Source of the DNA: Clostridia bacterium UC5.1-1C12
GTDB lineage: Bacteria > Bacillota_I > Bacilli_A > Erysipelotrichales > Erysipelotrichaceae
NCBI GenBank assembly: GCA_001305055.1
Contig: BBZX01000008.1
Span: forward strand, 74,701-138,700
DNA length: 64,000 bases
Reading direction: 5' to 3'
The translations under genes were made by a program, and so were the position numbers. The notes beneath the pieces are model-generated. The model was not told the DNA's origin. It ran no database searches and saw nothing but the letters and a program-made list of their open reading frames with translations. This document shows positions 47,731-57,985 of the stretch, in pieces (the first letter of the stretch is position 1; each line of letters starts with the position of its first letter).

Positions 47731-48951
47731 TTATGAATTAGCATACAACGGTTCAATATCTTTGCGATTTCTGACAACCAATAATTGGATACAAATGAAG
47801 CCAAAGAAGGCACAGAAGACAGCGACTGACCGATAAGGCAGGAATTCACCCAATACACCCACAATCAGCTGCATGATTAATACCATTAAACTGATTGCTA
47901 CATTCAATAGTGAATTAACTCTGGCACGCATTTCAGTAGGCAGATAGGACTGCACCGCGGTTTCTCTTAAGGTTGCGGAATTTACACCAAGGAAGCCGCA
48001 CAAGGCTCTTAAGGCAAGCATGATCGGATAGGGCAGAAAGAGAACGATGCCGTCGATGAATTGATAAACACGATATACAAATACCGTCATCGGATAACGC
48101 AGCGGCTGAGGAATCTTGATTGCGTAGTGGACAAAGCCGCCAATCATTCGGCCAAAGGTCACCGCACTTGTCAGCAGCGCATACATCGTTGTTGTCAGCC
48201 CCGGCGCAGTTTGGAAATAGGTCATCGTCATCAGCTCAGTACCATTGCCGCAGGCATTGGTAATAGCCATGTAAGAATAGATATTCCGCAGTCCCTTTTC
48301 CTGCTTCATATAGCTGAACCCTTCACTGATTTGATGCCAGTACGCTTTAAAGTTAAATTTTTGCGCACTAGCCTGTTTCTCTTTAATCTGGATCTGAGAT
48401 TCAAAAGCTGATGCCAGCAGCAATAAGCCGCCAACGATACAAAATAGAAAGGGGATTCCCAACTGCACATATATCATCGTTGACAGCGGTGCGGTAACAA
48501 CGGTAACGGTCGGATAAATCAAGGATGATACAGAATAACCTTTCTGCATAAACCCTTCACTGATCAAATCGGGATAGAATGCACTATAAGCGGTAGAATA
48601 AATCGAACTGATACCGTTAGTCACAAAGCCAAACAGCATATACAGCAGATAAGAGAAATCATGATTCATTAAATAGAAGGCAAATAATAAATAAATACTG
48701 CCCATCAATGCATCTAAGCCAAATATAAAGGGTTTGCGCTTATGTGAATCCATATAAGGGGCCACTAAGATCGGCAGCAGAATCGAAGGAATCATGATCG
48801 ATGCCTGATAGAGTCCGGTAAGCAGGGCTGAACTTGTATTGTCAAAAACGACCAAGCCCAAAGCCAGATTCATTGCGACACCGCCCACGCAGCTGATAAT
48901 CGTGCCAATTGTAATAATCGTAAAATTTTTAGTCCATAAAGTCTTTTTCAT
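47731..48951 (-). CDS. MFS transporter
   Basis: This intact 406-residue protein has twelve helices. It starts at ATG 48951 after GAGGGC, giving MKKTLWTKNFTIITIGTIIS. Features include YMDSHKRKPFIFGLDALMGS (the helix 2-3 loop basic motif) and LRETAVQSYLPTEMRARVNS in the matching C-half loop. It belongs to the MFS group close to macrolide and multidrug exporters, with an unknown substrate. It lies downstream of a TPR-type regulator whose likely sites overlap this gene's promoter, so inducible expression is probable. Confidence 0.85.
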   Translation of the reverse strand: MKKTLWTKNFTIITIGTIISCVGGVAMNLALGLVVFDNTSSALLTGLYQASIMIPSILLPILVAPYMDSHKRKPFIFGLDALMGSIYLLFAFYLMNHDFSYLLYMLFGFVTNGISSIYSTAYSAFYPDLISEGFMQKGYSVSSLIYPTVTVVTAPLSTMIYVQLGIPFLFCIVGGLLLLASAFESQIQIKEKQASAQKFNFKAYWHQISEGFSYMKQEKGLRNIYSYMAITNACGNGTELMTMTYFQTAPGLTTTMYALLTSAVTFGRMIGGFVHYAIKIPQPLRYPMTVFVYRVYQFIDGIVLFLPYPIMLALRALCGFLGVNSATLRETAVQSYLPTEMRARVNSLLNVAISLMVLIMQLIVGVLGEFLPYRSVAVFCAFFGFICIQLLVVRNRKDIEPLYANS

Positions 48952-48977
48952 AAATGCCCTCTTTTCTATGCAAAAAA

Positions 48978-49031
48978 AGTATAACATTTATTTAAGCGAA
49001 TAAAAATAGCGCATATTTGGGAAAATAGCGC
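48978..49031 (-). promoter_or_regulatory. Promoter of the MFS gene with two direct repeats
   Basis: On the minus strand TATACT (48978-48983) lacks a good -35. Two copies of GCGCTATTTT (plus-strand 49003-49012 and 49022-49031) lie over and just upstream of the -35 position, 19 bases apart. That is the place for an activator rather than a repressor. The TPR regulator upstream is the natural candidate. Confidence 0.6.
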
Positions 49032-49077
49032 TTATAAGATGGTTCTTAAAATACATAAAATTATATTTCAAGGAAAA

Positions 49078-50304
49078 TTATAAATTCATTAGCATTTCCT
49101 GCATCTGCATCGCCAGCTGCAAGGCTTCTTTATAACGCCGATTTGCCTTATAGGCATCAATCAGCATATGACCATGAAATTGCTGGAAGCCAAAGATGAT
49201 TCGCTTGCCGCAGTCTTCATATACTTCTTCCAAAAGCTTTAGATATTCCTCATTCATTTTGCCCTCCGCCATCATTCTGACAACCTGAATCATTTTCGCG
49301 TAGATATCTTCACAGTGATCTTGAATCAGCTTTTCATGCAGAACAGCTTCCGCTTTTTCAATATAATCCAAACTTTCTGACCGTCGGTTCAGATAATACA
49401 AAACGAGAGATAGTTTATGATAGGTAAGAAACTTGCTTAACGGATCAAGCCGTCCTGGCTCAGCTTCAATTAAATATTCATATGCTTTTTCATAACAGCC
49501 GATTTCACAATAAGTTGCACCGATATTATACTTAATATCACTGCGCAGATGTGAATCATGACGATTAAGGTTTAAGCAGCGCTCGTAGGTCTGAATCATG
49601 AGATCAAATTGATATAAATTACAGTAACAGCCGCCCTCAATAATGCAGACCTCGCTCATCACGGCTATATTTCCTTCATAAGCTGCCAAATCATACGCTT
49701 TCTTACAATATTGCAGGGCTTTTTGAAATTGACCTTTTTTATAATATAAAGAGGCAATCTTTAATTTAGTGATACTGCATGGATTCAATTGATCCGCTTT
49801 CAAAAAGGCACCTTCCGCTTCTTCATTAAACGCTTTGCCATACAGCAGTTCATAAACAAAAAGCATTTTTTCATCCATGAAGCCTATAAAAGGCTGCAAT
49901 TGATTCAATCGTTCTTTCATCGCTTCAGCATTGTGCTGAAGCTGGGCTTCCTGTATTTCAAATAGCTTAAAAGCAAGATACAGAGGACTGATTTCCGCTT
50001 CTTTAAGGCAGGCTCTTATCGCTTTTGAACTTTCACTTGCGTCTTCATAATGAAAGACTTTGTCAAAATAAGCGGTAAGCAGTTTCTCGCCTTGTTTTAA
50101 AACAGCTTCATTCCAGCATGATTTGATGCCTAAAGCCCTAAACAGCTGTTCAATGACTTCTTCACTGGGCTGGGCGGTGCCGTTTTCAATCTTGCTGAGA
50201 TAAGAAACTGTGCAAATACCCTTACAGACTCCGCTTTGTGAGAAATTAAGCTTTAATCGATAGTATTTTAATAAGAAGCCGACCCAATTTTCATTTTTTA
50301 TCAC
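49078..50304 (-). CDS. HTH-TPR regulator, RRNPP-like
   Basis: This intact 408-residue protein has an N-terminal XRE helix-turn-helix (LLKYYRLKLNFSQSGVCKGI, SYLSKIENGTAQPSEE). About 330 residues of helical TPR-like repeats follow (ASLYYKKGQFQKALQYCKKA, IKYNIGATYCEIGCYEKAYE). This layout is that of PlcR/Rgg-type regulators that bind short signalling peptides. I see no small peptide gene next to it, so a peptide signal is not demonstrated. It precedes the MFS gene on the same strand and probably controls it. Confidence 0.8.
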   Translation of the reverse strand: MIKNENWVGFLLKYYRLKLNFSQSGVCKGICTVSYLSKIENGTAQPSEEVIEQLFRALGIKSCWNEAVLKQGEKLLTAYFDKVFHYEDASESSKAIRACLKEAEISPLYLAFKLFEIQEAQLQHNAEAMKERLNQLQPFIGFMDEKMLFVYELLYGKAFNEEAEGAFLKADQLNPCSITKLKIASLYYKKGQFQKALQYCKKAYDLAAYEGNIAVMSEVCIIEGGCYCNLYQFDLMIQTYERCLNLNRHDSHLRSDIKYNIGATYCEIGCYEKAYEYLIEAEPGRLDPLSKFLTYHKLSLVLYYLNRRSESLDYIEKAEAVLHEKLIQDHCEDIYAKMIQVVRMMAEGKMNEEYLKLLEEVYEDCGKRIIFGFQQFHGHMLIDAYKANRRYKEALQLAMQMQEMLMNL

Positions 50305-50413
50305 CTAGCTTTAAGTGTAGCATTTAAGCTTGCATCAATCAATGATTGAATGGCTTACAGGTGGTTTTAACCGTTAAATTGTGATACAATTCTAACGACA
50401 GGCTGGTGAAATT

Positions 50414-52359
50414 ATGAAAAAGATTTTGATGATATTTTAGCGGGAATCAGGGGTTCGGCTTCGGCTTCGACACCTTCTAAGGCCAAGCAATATCTGGAAA
50501 CGATACAAAAAGAAAAAGAGGCGCTGATACGATCCAATGAGGAGCAGATTGAAGCGTTAAAGCTGCATACTTTGGATGCTGATCTTGATCGGATCAACAA
50601 AGAAATCGAACGTGATTTTGGTTTGGTGAGTGAAGATTCGCTGCCGGTGAATGAGCTAGAGCGTTTTCAAAGCATCGCAGTTGAGTTGAAGAATGCCCTG
50701 ATTGGTCAGGATACTTTTATTGATGCGTTGATTTTAGCCTTTAAACGGCCTTTAGTCATGGGTGAGGGCAAGGTTAAAAATAACATTATTATCGGATCAT
50801 TAAAAGGCAGCGGCCGGCATACAGCCTTGAAGCTGATGGCTCAGGGGATGAAAAAACAGCGTCTGTTACATGTTGATGAAGTTGCATTTATCGATTTGAG
50901 TAAATACCCGACCAGCAATGAAGAGAAGCTGTTTCTCCAGGATTTGTATACCGCTTTAAAAAAGGAAGGCTCAATTATTGCCTTTGAACATTTAGAACAG
51001 GCCTATCCCGGTTATCTAAAGCTGCTGGCATCATTGGCCTCCAGCGGCAGTGCGCCTTTGAATAAGCGATATGCGATTCAAAAGGATTCATTAGTTGAAG
51101 CGGGTAATGCTTTAGTGAAAAGTGCGGTATCAAGCTTTAGTGCTGAGGATAAATATTTAGTATTTATAACTGAGCAGAAGCCGGAATCGCTGGGTTCTAT
51201 TTTAGGCAGAGAATTTATGGCTTCCGTGAATGATATATGTGTGACTAAAGCTTTAGAAGCGGCAGACATCGAACAGATAACGGCTCAGTTATGTTTAGCA
51301 TTAAAGCATAAGGCTATGAAATATCTGCATTTTGATTTGATCTTTGAAGACAGCTTTATGCAGGCGGCAGCTACCCACTACCGAATTGCTTTAGGCGTGC
51401 CTTCTTTGCAGCAGCTGCTTGATGATGTCTACAAAGCCTTGTCTCAGTTTGCGTTGCTGAATCCGGAGAAGATGGGAACCGTAACCTTAAAAGCAGAGCC
51501 TGATTTAAAAGCGGTTATCGGCGATGATGTGATTGAACTGGTGAAAGCTATGGAGAATGATGAAGAACTGCGCTCCGTCAAAGAAGAATTGAGCGGTATA
51601 GTCGGTTTAGATAATGTGAAGGAATATATTTATGCGATTGAAGATCATGTGAATGTACAGCGTCTGCGCAGCAGCAAGGGTTTAAAAACCTCACCGTTAA
51701 GCATGCATATGATTTTTACCGGCAATCCGGGTACTGGAAAAACGACCATCGCGCGCATCTGTGCCCGTTATTTAAAAGCAATCGGTGTATTGAACGGCGG
51801 TCAGCTGGTTGAGGTGACAAGGGCCGATCTGGTTGGCAAATATGTTGGGCATACAGCCCCGCTGACACGGGAAATCATTCAGTCTGCCTTAGGCGGCGTA
51901 CTGTTTATCGATGAAGCGTATGCGTTAGTCAGAGGTAAAGACGACAGCTTCGGTAACGAGGCCATTGATACATTAGTTAAAGAAATGGAAGATCATCGAG
52001 ATAATCTGGTTGTTATCTTGGCCGGTTATACCAAAGAGATGAATGCGTTCCTGCAGGCAAACAGCGGCTTAAAATCAAGATTTCCCAATATCCTTGAATT
52101 CAGCGATTATACGGGTGAGGAGCTTGTGCAAATCGCCTGTTCCATTGCGAAAGGCAAAGGATATGTTATCGATGATGAAGCGTGTGAATTGCTTGCGAAG
52201 CGTTATACGGCGGTTCAGCTTGAAAAAGGACGGGACGGCGGCAATGGCCGGCTTGCGCGCAACAGTGTGGAGGCAGCTATTCTCAAGCAGTCTAAACGAG
52301 TGCTGAAGGATGCCGATGCTCAGCTGGAATTATTGATGAGCTGCGACTTTGATGATTAA
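50414..52359 (+). CDS. AAA+ ATPase of the CbbX/SpoVK group (frame break at start)
   Basis: The corrected protein is 648 residues starting at ATG 50414 (MKKDFDDILAGIRGSAS if the five A are six). A coiled-coil-like N-terminus is followed by a first AAA-like domain with degenerate Walker A (GSLKGSGRHT, Lys replaced). The second domain is fully active: FTGNPGTGKTTIARICARYL, Walker B VLFIDEAYAL, and GLKSRFPNILEF as arginine finger. C-terminal modules of this group remodel protein complexes. The stop overlaps the YqeC gene. The target is unknown. Confidence 0.82.
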
Positions 52360-53017
52360 TCACCAGTGTATCTGCGTAATCGGTGCGGGCGGCAAGACGT
52401 CACTGATCAGGCTGCTGATGGATAAATATAAGGATCGAAAAATCATTGTATCAACTACGGTACATATGGAGCGGCCAACTTGTATGATTGTTGAAAAAGA
52501 AGATGTTTATCAAGTTCAGGAGGCATTAAAGCATGAAAATGTCATTGCCTGTGTGCATGACTCTTTGCGGGGTGTTGAAGGCTTTACAAAGGAATGTTTA
52601 AGACAGCTTTATCCGCTTTGTGATCTGATGCTGATTGAAGCGGATGGGAATCACAATCATCCGTTTAAGGTCGATCGTGACCATGAACCGAGCCTGGTTG
52701 ACTTTATGACATTAGGTATTGCGGTACTTTCCATGAGCGCTTATGGTCAAAGCTTTGCCCAGGCTGCATATCCGGCAGCATTCAGCGCAGAATATTGTCA
52801 GTGTAAGATAGATGATCCAATCGATGAGGCGGCTTTCATTAAGGCAGCCAAACAGCTGATCAGCCGGTTTAACGGTGCGGCTTCCTGTTTGCTGTTAACG
52901 CATTGCTTAAAACAAACAGCGGCAGCTGCAAGAGCGATTCGCTCAGCGCTTGATGTTGAGGTAATCATCTGGTGGGAAGGAGAAAAGGAATATGAAGAAA
53001 ACAGTCTGTGTCTATAA
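52352..53017 (+). CDS. YqeC-type selenium-dependent hydroxylase accessory protein
   Basis: The intact protein of about 221 residues opens with a nucleotide-binding loop (CVIGAGGKTSLIRLLMDKY), then IIVSTTVHMERP and LMLIEADGNHNHPFKV. This matches the YqeC family annotated as an accessory protein for selenium-dependent molybdenum hydroxylases. No hydroxylase or selenium genes are in the window, so the role is uncertain. ATG 52352 overlaps the AAA+ stop by eight bases. The 3' end overlaps the DUF3783 gene by 26 bases. Confidence 0.75.
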   Translation: MINHQCICVIGAGGKTSLIRLLMDKYKDRKIIVSTTVHMERPTCMIVEKEDVYQVQEALKHENVIACVHDSLRGVEGFTKECLRQLYPLCDLMLIEADGNHNHPFKVDRDHEPSLVDFMTLGIAVLSMSAYGQSFAQAAYPAAFSAEYCQCKIDDPIDEAAFIKAAKQLISRFNGAASCLLLTHCLKQTAAAARAIRSALDVEVIIWWEGEKEYEENSLCL

Positions 53018-53543
53018 CTTAAGCAAGGAGCATGAACAGGTGATCGAAAGCTTGCTTGCGAAACAAAATATTACAACCGTCAAACTAAATGAAAAGCTTT
53101 TGAATCAGAAAATCGGCGCGGTTGCGGGATTGCCTGATTTTTCATATGAAGATCGGCCTCTGGCAGAATCAGAGTTTGATGAAGAACTGCTTCTGTTTGC
53201 CAATCTGAGTGATGCGGAGGTGGATCAGTTCGCCGATGAATTGAAAAAACATTTCCGATTCAGCGGTATAATGGCGATGCTGACCGAACATAACCGCAAC
53301 TGGTATTTTATCGATTTCTTCGATGAAGTAATGAAAGATCATCGTCTTTTTAAAGCTATTGATGAATTACGGGAAGAAATGAAAAACTGTGAATCTGCTG
53401 ATCCTTCAAAGGTTGAGGATCTTAAAAAATTGAATGATACATTAATGGAAGCCTTTTTGTATTTAAAGGCACAGGACTATGAAGAAAAAAGACTGCTTGC
53501 ACTTAGTTCAGAATTAAGAAGACTGCGGGAAGCTGTAATTTAA
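52992..53543 (+). CDS. DUF3783 family protein
   Basis: The 183-residue protein starts MKKTVCVYNLSKEHEQVIES. It has an N-terminal small alpha/beta region (QKIGAVAGLPDF), the family segment FRFSGIMAMLTEHNRNWYFI and a charged C-terminal coiled coil (LKKLNDTLMEAFLYLKAQDY). The function of the family is unknown. It is translationally coupled to YqeC and so belongs to the AAA+/YqeC/DUF3783 operon. ATG 52992 follows GGGAAGGAGAAAAGGAAT. Confidence 0.75.
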   Translation: MKKTVCVYNLSKEHEQVIESLLAKQNITTVKLNEKLLNQKIGAVAGLPDFSYEDRPLAESEFDEELLLFANLSDAEVDQFADELKKHFRFSGIMAMLTEHNRNWYFIDFFDEVMKDHRLFKAIDELREEMKNCESADPSKVEDLKKLNDTLMEAFLYLKAQDYEEKRLLALSSELRRLREAVI

Positions 53544-53605
53544 ACTCTCAGTAAAAGCAAAAAGTGTTATAATAAAAAAGTTGATAAGGAAAAGAGGTGG
53601 CCGGT

Positions 53606-55059
53606 ATGGATGCGTCAGTACCCGAGCGATTGCAAATTGAACCAGATGAAATAAGTACGAGCAAACCCAGCCGGTGTTAATTCACGGTCTGGACACTCAG
53701 ATAGGAGAGGGAAACGTGACACCTGAAGAAGTAAAAATCTGCTTCGCGAATTGTTGCTGAATGGGAGCAGCGAAGAATTAAATCATGAATTGGAGCATAT
53801 CCATCCTGCTGATATTCTTGAAATTCTGCATGAGGATGATGATGCTAATTTTGAGATCATCTTGAAGCGGCTGCCAGAATCCTTTGTGGCTGACTTGATT
53901 GATGAGGAAGATGAAGAAGAAAAGTATGAGATTTAAAAGTATTATCTGATTATCAGCAAAGTGAAGTTTTGAAAGAGATGTCTTCCGATGAATTAACCGA
54001 TTTAGTCGGTTCCTTGGAAGATGAAGAATTAGATGATGTTTTGAATAAGATGAGCGTTGAGGACAGGGAAGATGTCCAGCAGCTGCTCGCTTATGATCCA
54101 GATACCGCCGGTGGTATCATGGCTACTGAATTTATTGCTATCTGGGAGAATAAGACAGTTAAGAAAACCTTGGAATATCTGCAGTCAATCAAAGAGGAAA
54201 TGGAATCTTCCTATTATCTGTTTGTTACTGACCGAAATTTCATTTTGAAGGGAGTTATCTCCTTAAGAGAACTAGTATCAACCCCCTTTGATACGTTGAT
54301 TTCAGAAATTACGAATCCCCATGTTATATCGATTGATGTGAATATGGATCAGGAAGAAGTAGCCCATAAATTTGAAAAATATGGTTTTGTGACGATGCCG
54401 GTTGTTGATGAAACAAATAAAATGCTGGGTATCGTTACCGTTGATGATATTGTTCAGATCATTCAGGATGAAAATACCGAAGATATTCACCAATTAGGTG
54501 GTGTCTCCGGCGAAGAGCGTGTCGATGGCACGCTGGTGGAGTCAATTCGTTCCCGTCTGCCATGCTGATGGTAAACCTTTTGACCGCCATTTTAGCAGCC
54601 TCTGTGGTTGGTGCTTTTGAAGGCACGATCTCTCAGGTTGTAGCCTTAGCGACCATCATGCCGATTGTAACGGGTATGGGCGGCAATGCAGGAACCCAGT
54701 CATTGACCATTATCGTGCGTGGTATCGCGTTGGGTGAGCTGACCGGTGATAATGCTCGGCGCATCTTATTTAAAGAGCTGGGTGTCGGTCTTATAACCGG
54801 TATTGTGATCGGTTTGCTGATGTGTATTATTGGTTTGATTTTTCAGGGGAAGATGATTTTTGGCTTGGTTTGCGGTGTCGCAATGTTTTTAAACATGGTC
54901 GCTGCTACGATGGCCGGATATTTTGTTCCGCTTTTATTAAAGAAGATGCATGTTGATCCGGCATTAGCTTCCGCGGTCTTTGTGACAACGGTAACTGATG
55001 TTCTCGGCTTCTTCTTCTTTCTGGGACTGGCAACCATGTTTCTGCCATATTTATTATAG
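53606..55059 (+). CDS. mgtE: Magnesium transporter MgtE (four frameshifts)
   Basis: The corrected protein is about 485 residues. An extra N-terminal stretch (MDASVPERLQIEP, QPVLIHGLDTQIGEG) precedes the MgtE N domain (HELEHIHPADILEILHEDDD, YDPDTAGGIMATEF). Two CBS domains follow (ILKGVISLRELVSTPFD, VVDETNKMLGIVTVDDIVQI). The five-helix channel domain contains MGGNAGTQSLTIIVRGIALG, the Mg-selective region. Breaks are near 53682 (CCC for CCCC), 53736 (five A for six), 53934 (TTT for TTTT) and 54558 (single G). Start ATG 53606 follows AAGAGGTGG. A CNNM-type gene nearby supports a magnesium cluster. Confidence 0.92.
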
Positions 55060-55070
55060 GAGGTGAAAGA

Positions 55071-55208
55071 ATGGAAAAGAAAAGTGCTAAAGAATTGCTT
55101 GAACAGGTCCGTCAGGCAAAAAAGAAAAATACCCATAAGAATTTTGATAAAATTGTTGGCAAGCCTAAAAACACAGCCGAATGCCGGCGGGTGAATTTTA
55201 ATAAATAA
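55071..55208 (+). CDS. Small basic protein, 45 residues
   Basis: ATG 55071 follows a perfect AGGAGGTGAAAGA and lies 11 bases after mgtE, so it is probably co-transcribed. The peptide is highly charged (EKKSAKELLEQVRQAKKKN, then HKNFDKIVGKPKN) with no membrane span, and looks like a short amphipathic helix plus basic tail. I do not recognise a family. Confidence 0.6.
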   Translation: MEKKSAKELLEQVRQAKKKNTHKNFDKIVGKPKNTAECRRVNFNK

Positions 55209-55240
55209 ATATTAGTAAAGTAAATAGGGAGCTGATGCAC

Positions 55241-56358
55241 ATGGGCCGTTTTATCTTACAAATGCTGGTGGTAATAGAGATGATCTGCATCAATACATTA
55301 ACAACTGAAAAATGCTGCACACTAAAGAAATCAAAGCCATTTACAGCTGCTGTTTTAGTATTGTGGAGCATTTTAGTCATCTTTTCCGTGCTGCTGCTGA
55401 TTCAGGCAATGGGTATCTATGGCAACGGCAATGGTTTGTTTGTCCTTTTTGGTTTCTTATACCTGATTCCCTTTACTTGGTTATTTAAAGAATCACTGGA
55501 TCATATTCTAACTGTAGTTTGTACTTCATGGATTTTTACCATGTTTTGTTTTTCCATCAGCGTCAATTTCGCTAAGATGTTTGATGAAGCCTATTTTGAA
55601 ATCATAGCCTGTTTTTTGCAGTCTGTGATCTACCTTTTTACTGTCAAACGCTTTTGGCAGCTGGTTCAGGATAAATTCCTCTATATATTGCATCATACCT
55701 CGGCGGAGACATACCGTTCTTTGCGATCATTAAGCATCAGTTGGTTTTTAACCGCAGTCATGGTTAATTTCTCCTTAGTTATGCAATCCGGGGGTCTGTT
55801 TAATTTTCTGATTATGATAATTCTGCTGGTTAACAGTTATCGTACTTATATTCTGCTTTATGATACCGTCCGTAATTATGAAACAGTTGGCTCCCTGCAG
55901 AAACTGGCGATGCAGGACGCGCTGACCGAGCTTGGCAACCGCAGCAGTCTTATAATTGAAATGGACAGGCGTCTGCATGAGGATATGGCTTTCTTCCTGC
56001 TTTTCATGGATCTTGACCGTTTTAAAGAGATCAATGATAACTATGGTCATCTTCAGGGTGATCAGTATCTGAAGCTATTCAGTGAAGAACTATCCAGGCT
56101 GTTTGGCGGTTCAGAGAATATATACCGCATCTCCGGAGATGAGTTTATCTATCTTGGTCTATTAAATGATAAGACTGAAATTCTGGAACATTTAGCTGTT
56201 TATGAATGGCCGTTATTTAAAAAGCGAAAGCTGCAATTCCTTGGCGTTTCCTATGGCTGTGCCGATTATCCGCAGGATGCCTGCGGCTATGAAGAACTAT
56301 TGAATAAGGCGGATGCCAAATGTATGCGATGAAAGAAAGCAGGCAGATTGAACGCTGA
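55241..56358 (+). CDS. Membrane diguanylate cyclase (one frameshift)
   Basis: Six N-terminal membrane helices are followed by a GGDEF domain: QDALTELGNRSSLI, LLFMDLDRFKEINDNYGHLQ and the active loop RISGDEFIYL (the accepted SGDEF variant). It should make cyclic di-GMP and may oppose the EAL protein at 16114. The frame breaks near 56322 (AAA for AAAA). The corrected end is ADAKMYAMKESRQIER. ATG 55241 is better spaced from GGGAGC than ATG 55235. Corrected length is about 372 residues. Confidence 0.87.
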
Positions 56359-56397
56359 ATAAGATAGATATTTATAATCAACCCTATAACACAAAGT

Positions 56398-56420
56398 AAA
56401 AAGCGCTTTTCGGCGCTTTT
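56398..56420. terminator. Bidirectional intrinsic terminator
   Basis: AAAAGCGC-TTTTCG-GCGCTTTT between the convergent GGDEF and CNNM genes, overlapping the CNNM stop. Confidence 0.85.
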
Positions 56421-57691
56421 AGTCTTTTTCATTCTTTTCACTTTCATCCAGTGATTCCTGCTCATTGATCTGAACCCACTTAATTTTGCGGTCATCAGCT
56501 TCAAGAATTTTAATGTGCATTGTTTTAAAATCAAACTCTTCACCGACTGACGGCATCTTTTCAAAAAACTCAATAATCCATCCACTCAGCGTATTGGATG
56601 TATAAATATCTTCTTCATAAAGATGGAATAAGTCAAAGATATCATCAATATTAGCCGTACCGGCAATCTTATAAGTCTTTTCATCAAGCTGAATGATCTC
56701 ATCAACCACTTCATCATGCTCATCCCAGATTTCGCCAACCAGTTCTTCAATAATATCCTCTAAGGTAATAATCCCGGCAGTACCGCCAAATTCATCACAG
56801 ACAACCGCCAGATGCACTTTGCTTTTTTGAAGCTGCTTTAAGGCATCGGAAATCGGAGTTGTGAGCGGCAGATATAACGGCGTCTGAATGATTGAGGTCA
56901 GTGCTTCGTGTTCTTTATCTAATTCATAGAAATCACGCTGATGGATAAAACCGATAATATTATCAATCGTATCTTTATAAACCGGCAGTCTTGAAAAATG
57001 ATTTTCTTCAAATTTTTCTGTGATTTCATCTAATGTATCATCAATATCAACCGCGATAACATCGACTCTCGGTGTATAAATATCTTCAATATCAACATCA
57101 CTGAATTCAATCGCAGAACGAATCAATTCACTTTCTTCTTTTTCAATGTTGCCGTCTTTTTCAACTTCTTCAATCATCGTGATCAATTCTTCACCGGTCA
57201 TACCCTGCTTGTCACTTGATTTAAACAGCAGCATGACAAGCTTCTGCCATAGATTGAAAATAAAAGTAAACGGTGTAAGAATCAAAAAGATAAATTTAAG
57301 CAACGGATAAGCAAACATTGCGAACTCATCGGCATATTCTTTAGCGATGGTTTTGGTGTAATTTCACCAAACAATAAAATTACAATGGTCATTACAGCAG
57401 TTGAAATGGACGGCCCATTATTTAAAAATAACGCTGTAAATAATACGGTTGCTACGGTAGTAGCAAGAATGTTGACAAAGTTGTTGCCAACGAGAATAGT
57501 CGATATCAGTTTATCATAAGTCTCACAGAATTCGAGAACGGATTCTGCCCGTTTATTTCCGCGGTTAGCCATCTGACGCAGACGAATCTTATTGCAGGTT
57601 GAATAGCTGTCTCAGTTGCTGAGAAGAAAGCTGAAAACAAAACGCAGAGAATTAAAACAATGAGTAAACTCGATAAGGGTACATCTTCCAT
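56419..57691 (-). CDS. CNNM/CorC-type membrane protein, DUF21 plus CBS (two frameshifts)
   Basis: The corrected protein is about 424 residues. It has a DUF21 domain (LILCVLFSAFFSATETA, ISTILVGNNFVNILATTVAT, LLFGEITPK), a CBS pair (DIYTPRVDVIAVDIDD, FSRLPVYKDTIDNIIGFIHQ, VVCDEFGGTAGIITLEDIIE) and a CorC_HlyC C-terminal domain. The family exports or regulates magnesium. Breaks are near 57605 and 57348 (AAAA for AAAAA). It lies close to mgtE but on the other strand. A possible 38-codon upstream ORF ends 22 bases before the start. Confidence 0.87.
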
Positions 57692-57713
57692 GATGAATAA
57701 TCATCCTCCTATA

Positions 57714-57830
57714 TTAAATGTAAAACTGAAATAAACAAAAATTCATGCTCCGCATGATTTCTTTAAAGGATTCTTTTTTCGTATCGCTCGTGTATGTCCA
57801 AGGGCTGTATCCTTTCAGTTTTTCAATCAT
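57714..57830 (-). CDS. Possible leader ORF upstream of the CNNM gene (38 codons)
   Basis: An open frame beginning MIEKLKGYSPWTYTS and ending FCLFQFYI fills most of the leader of the CNNM gene. It overlaps a small hairpin CATGC-GGA-GCATG. It has no convincing ribosome site, so it may be chance. The rest of 57831-57933 is AT-rich and holds the divergent promoters. Confidence 0.3.
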   Translation of the reverse strand: MIEKLKGYSPWTYTSDTKKESFKEIMRSMNFCLFQFYI

Positions 57831-57936
57831 ATTTTATGATTTATGGGTAAAATATAGCATTTATGCGTATAATTGTCAATATTAGAACTTGTACAAGCAT
57901 GATTGGTTGTGCTATATTATTAGCAATGAGACAATG

Positions 57937-57963
57937 AAGTCCATCGGAATTTGATGGACTTTT
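57937..57963 (+). terminator. Hairpin-terminator in the leader of the aminotransferase gene
   Basis: AAGTCCATC (57937-57945) pairs perfectly with GATGGACTT (57953-57961), followed by TT-G-TTG. It lies about 12 bases past the expected start from the promoter TTGTAC-18-TATATT and 22 bases before the ATG. It may act as an attenuator or a 5' stabiliser. Confidence 0.5.
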
Positions 57964-57985
57964 GTTGTATTTTGGAGGCAGAACT

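Noticed and set aside
53580..53750. M-box magnesium riboswitch upstream of mgtE
   Set aside because: The stretch reads as the coding N-terminus of MgtE once one C is restored near 53682, and no M-box core motif is present.
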